Shown: piece by piece, positions 5,852 to 5,975 of the stretch
How the letters are laid out: each line of letters starts with the position of its first letter
Position numbering within the stretch: position 1 is the stretch's first letter
Source: M55B157 sp040265115
Lineage (GTDB): Bacteria; Actinomycetota; Actinomycetes; S36-B12
Direction of reading: 5' to 3'
Length of the DNA stretch: 5,975 nucleotides
Assembly (NCBI GenBank): GCA_040265115.1
Contig: JBDQGZ010000125.1
Coordinates: 1 to 5,975, forward strand
Translations under genes and position numbers: made by a program
Notes under the pieces: generated by a model
Seen by the model: the letters and a program-made list of their open reading frames with translations, nothing else
Databases searched by the model: none
Told to the model about the DNA's origin: nothing

Positions 5852-5975
5852 ATGAGCGAGGCACTCGAGGACCTGCCCTTCGACGAACTGCGCCACCGCG
5901 CCTTCCACGTCGCGGAGCGCCACCTCGACATCGGCTTCTTCTCCAGCGTGTTCTCGCATATGCCGGGGATGCACG
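5852..5975 (+). CDS. Unrecognised protein, N-terminal fragment (3' end outside window)
   Basis: The frame from ATG 5852 stays open to the window end and gives 41 residues, starting MSEALEDLPFDELRHRAFHV and continuing with an Arg/His-rich helix and a GFF motif. I do not recognise a named family; the style resembles small soluble hypothetical proteins found beside folK/DUF3180 in actinobacteria, but this is a loose impression. No signal peptide or membrane helix is visible in the part present. A leaderless-type -10 hexamer placed 7 bases upstream, and strong G/C preference at third codon positions, support it as a real gene start. Only 29 bases separate it from the DUF3180 stop. Confidence 0.7.
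   Translation, partial: MSEALEDLPFDELRHRAFHVAERHLDIGFFSSVFSHMPGMH

Overview
The window is GC-rich and tightly packed, with every gene on the + strand. Gene content and order point to an actinobacterium (Actinomycetota), most likely in or near the Micrococcales. The order is tilS (3' end), hpt, ftsH, folE, folP, folB, folK, a DUF3180 membrane protein, then the 5' end of an unrecognised gene. Supporting signs are the actinobacterial forms of Hpt and FtsH, the DUF3180 family itself (known mainly from actinobacteria), frequent GTG starts and leaderless-looking promoters. I cannot name a genus from the sequence alone.

Layout. Bases 2-289 hold the C-terminal end of tRNA-Ile lysidine synthetase. 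hpt (purine salvage) overlaps its end. A 109-base intergenic region (837-945) follows, with a weak hairpin, a pair of direct repeats built on an 8-base palindrome, and a -10-like hexamer just before ftsH. ftsH (946-2907) encodes a complete membrane AAA+ zinc protease with all catalytic motifs intact. After a 39-base gap come the folate genes folE and folP. folP, folB, folK and the DUF3180 gene are then joined by three successive 4-base stop/start overlaps (ATGA, GTGA, GTGA). A short gap with a TANNNT hexamer placed 7 bases before an ATG leads into the last, truncated reading frame (5852 to the window end).

How the genes work together. FolE makes 7,8-dihydroneopterin triphosphate from GTP. FolB cleaves dihydroneopterin, FolK pyrophosphorylates the resulting 6-hydroxymethyl-dihydropterin, and FolP condenses it with p-aminobenzoate to give dihydropteroate. 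The window therefore holds four core steps of tetrahydrofolate synthesis. It lacks the step that removes phosphates from dihydroneopterin triphosphate, dihydrofolate synthase (folC), dihydrofolate reductase and p-aminobenzoate synthesis. Hpt consumes PRPP to salvage purines, FtsH does membrane protein quality control, and TilS modifies tRNA; they are conserved neighbours here and not part of one pathway.

I see no mobile element, CRISPR array, tRNA, rRNA or obvious horizontally acquired segment. This looks like an ordinary conserved core region. I found no convincing new system. The points worth a second look are the translationally coupled DUF3180 gene, the ftsH upstream repeats, the start choice of hpt, the leaderless-type promoters and the unrecognised final reading frame.
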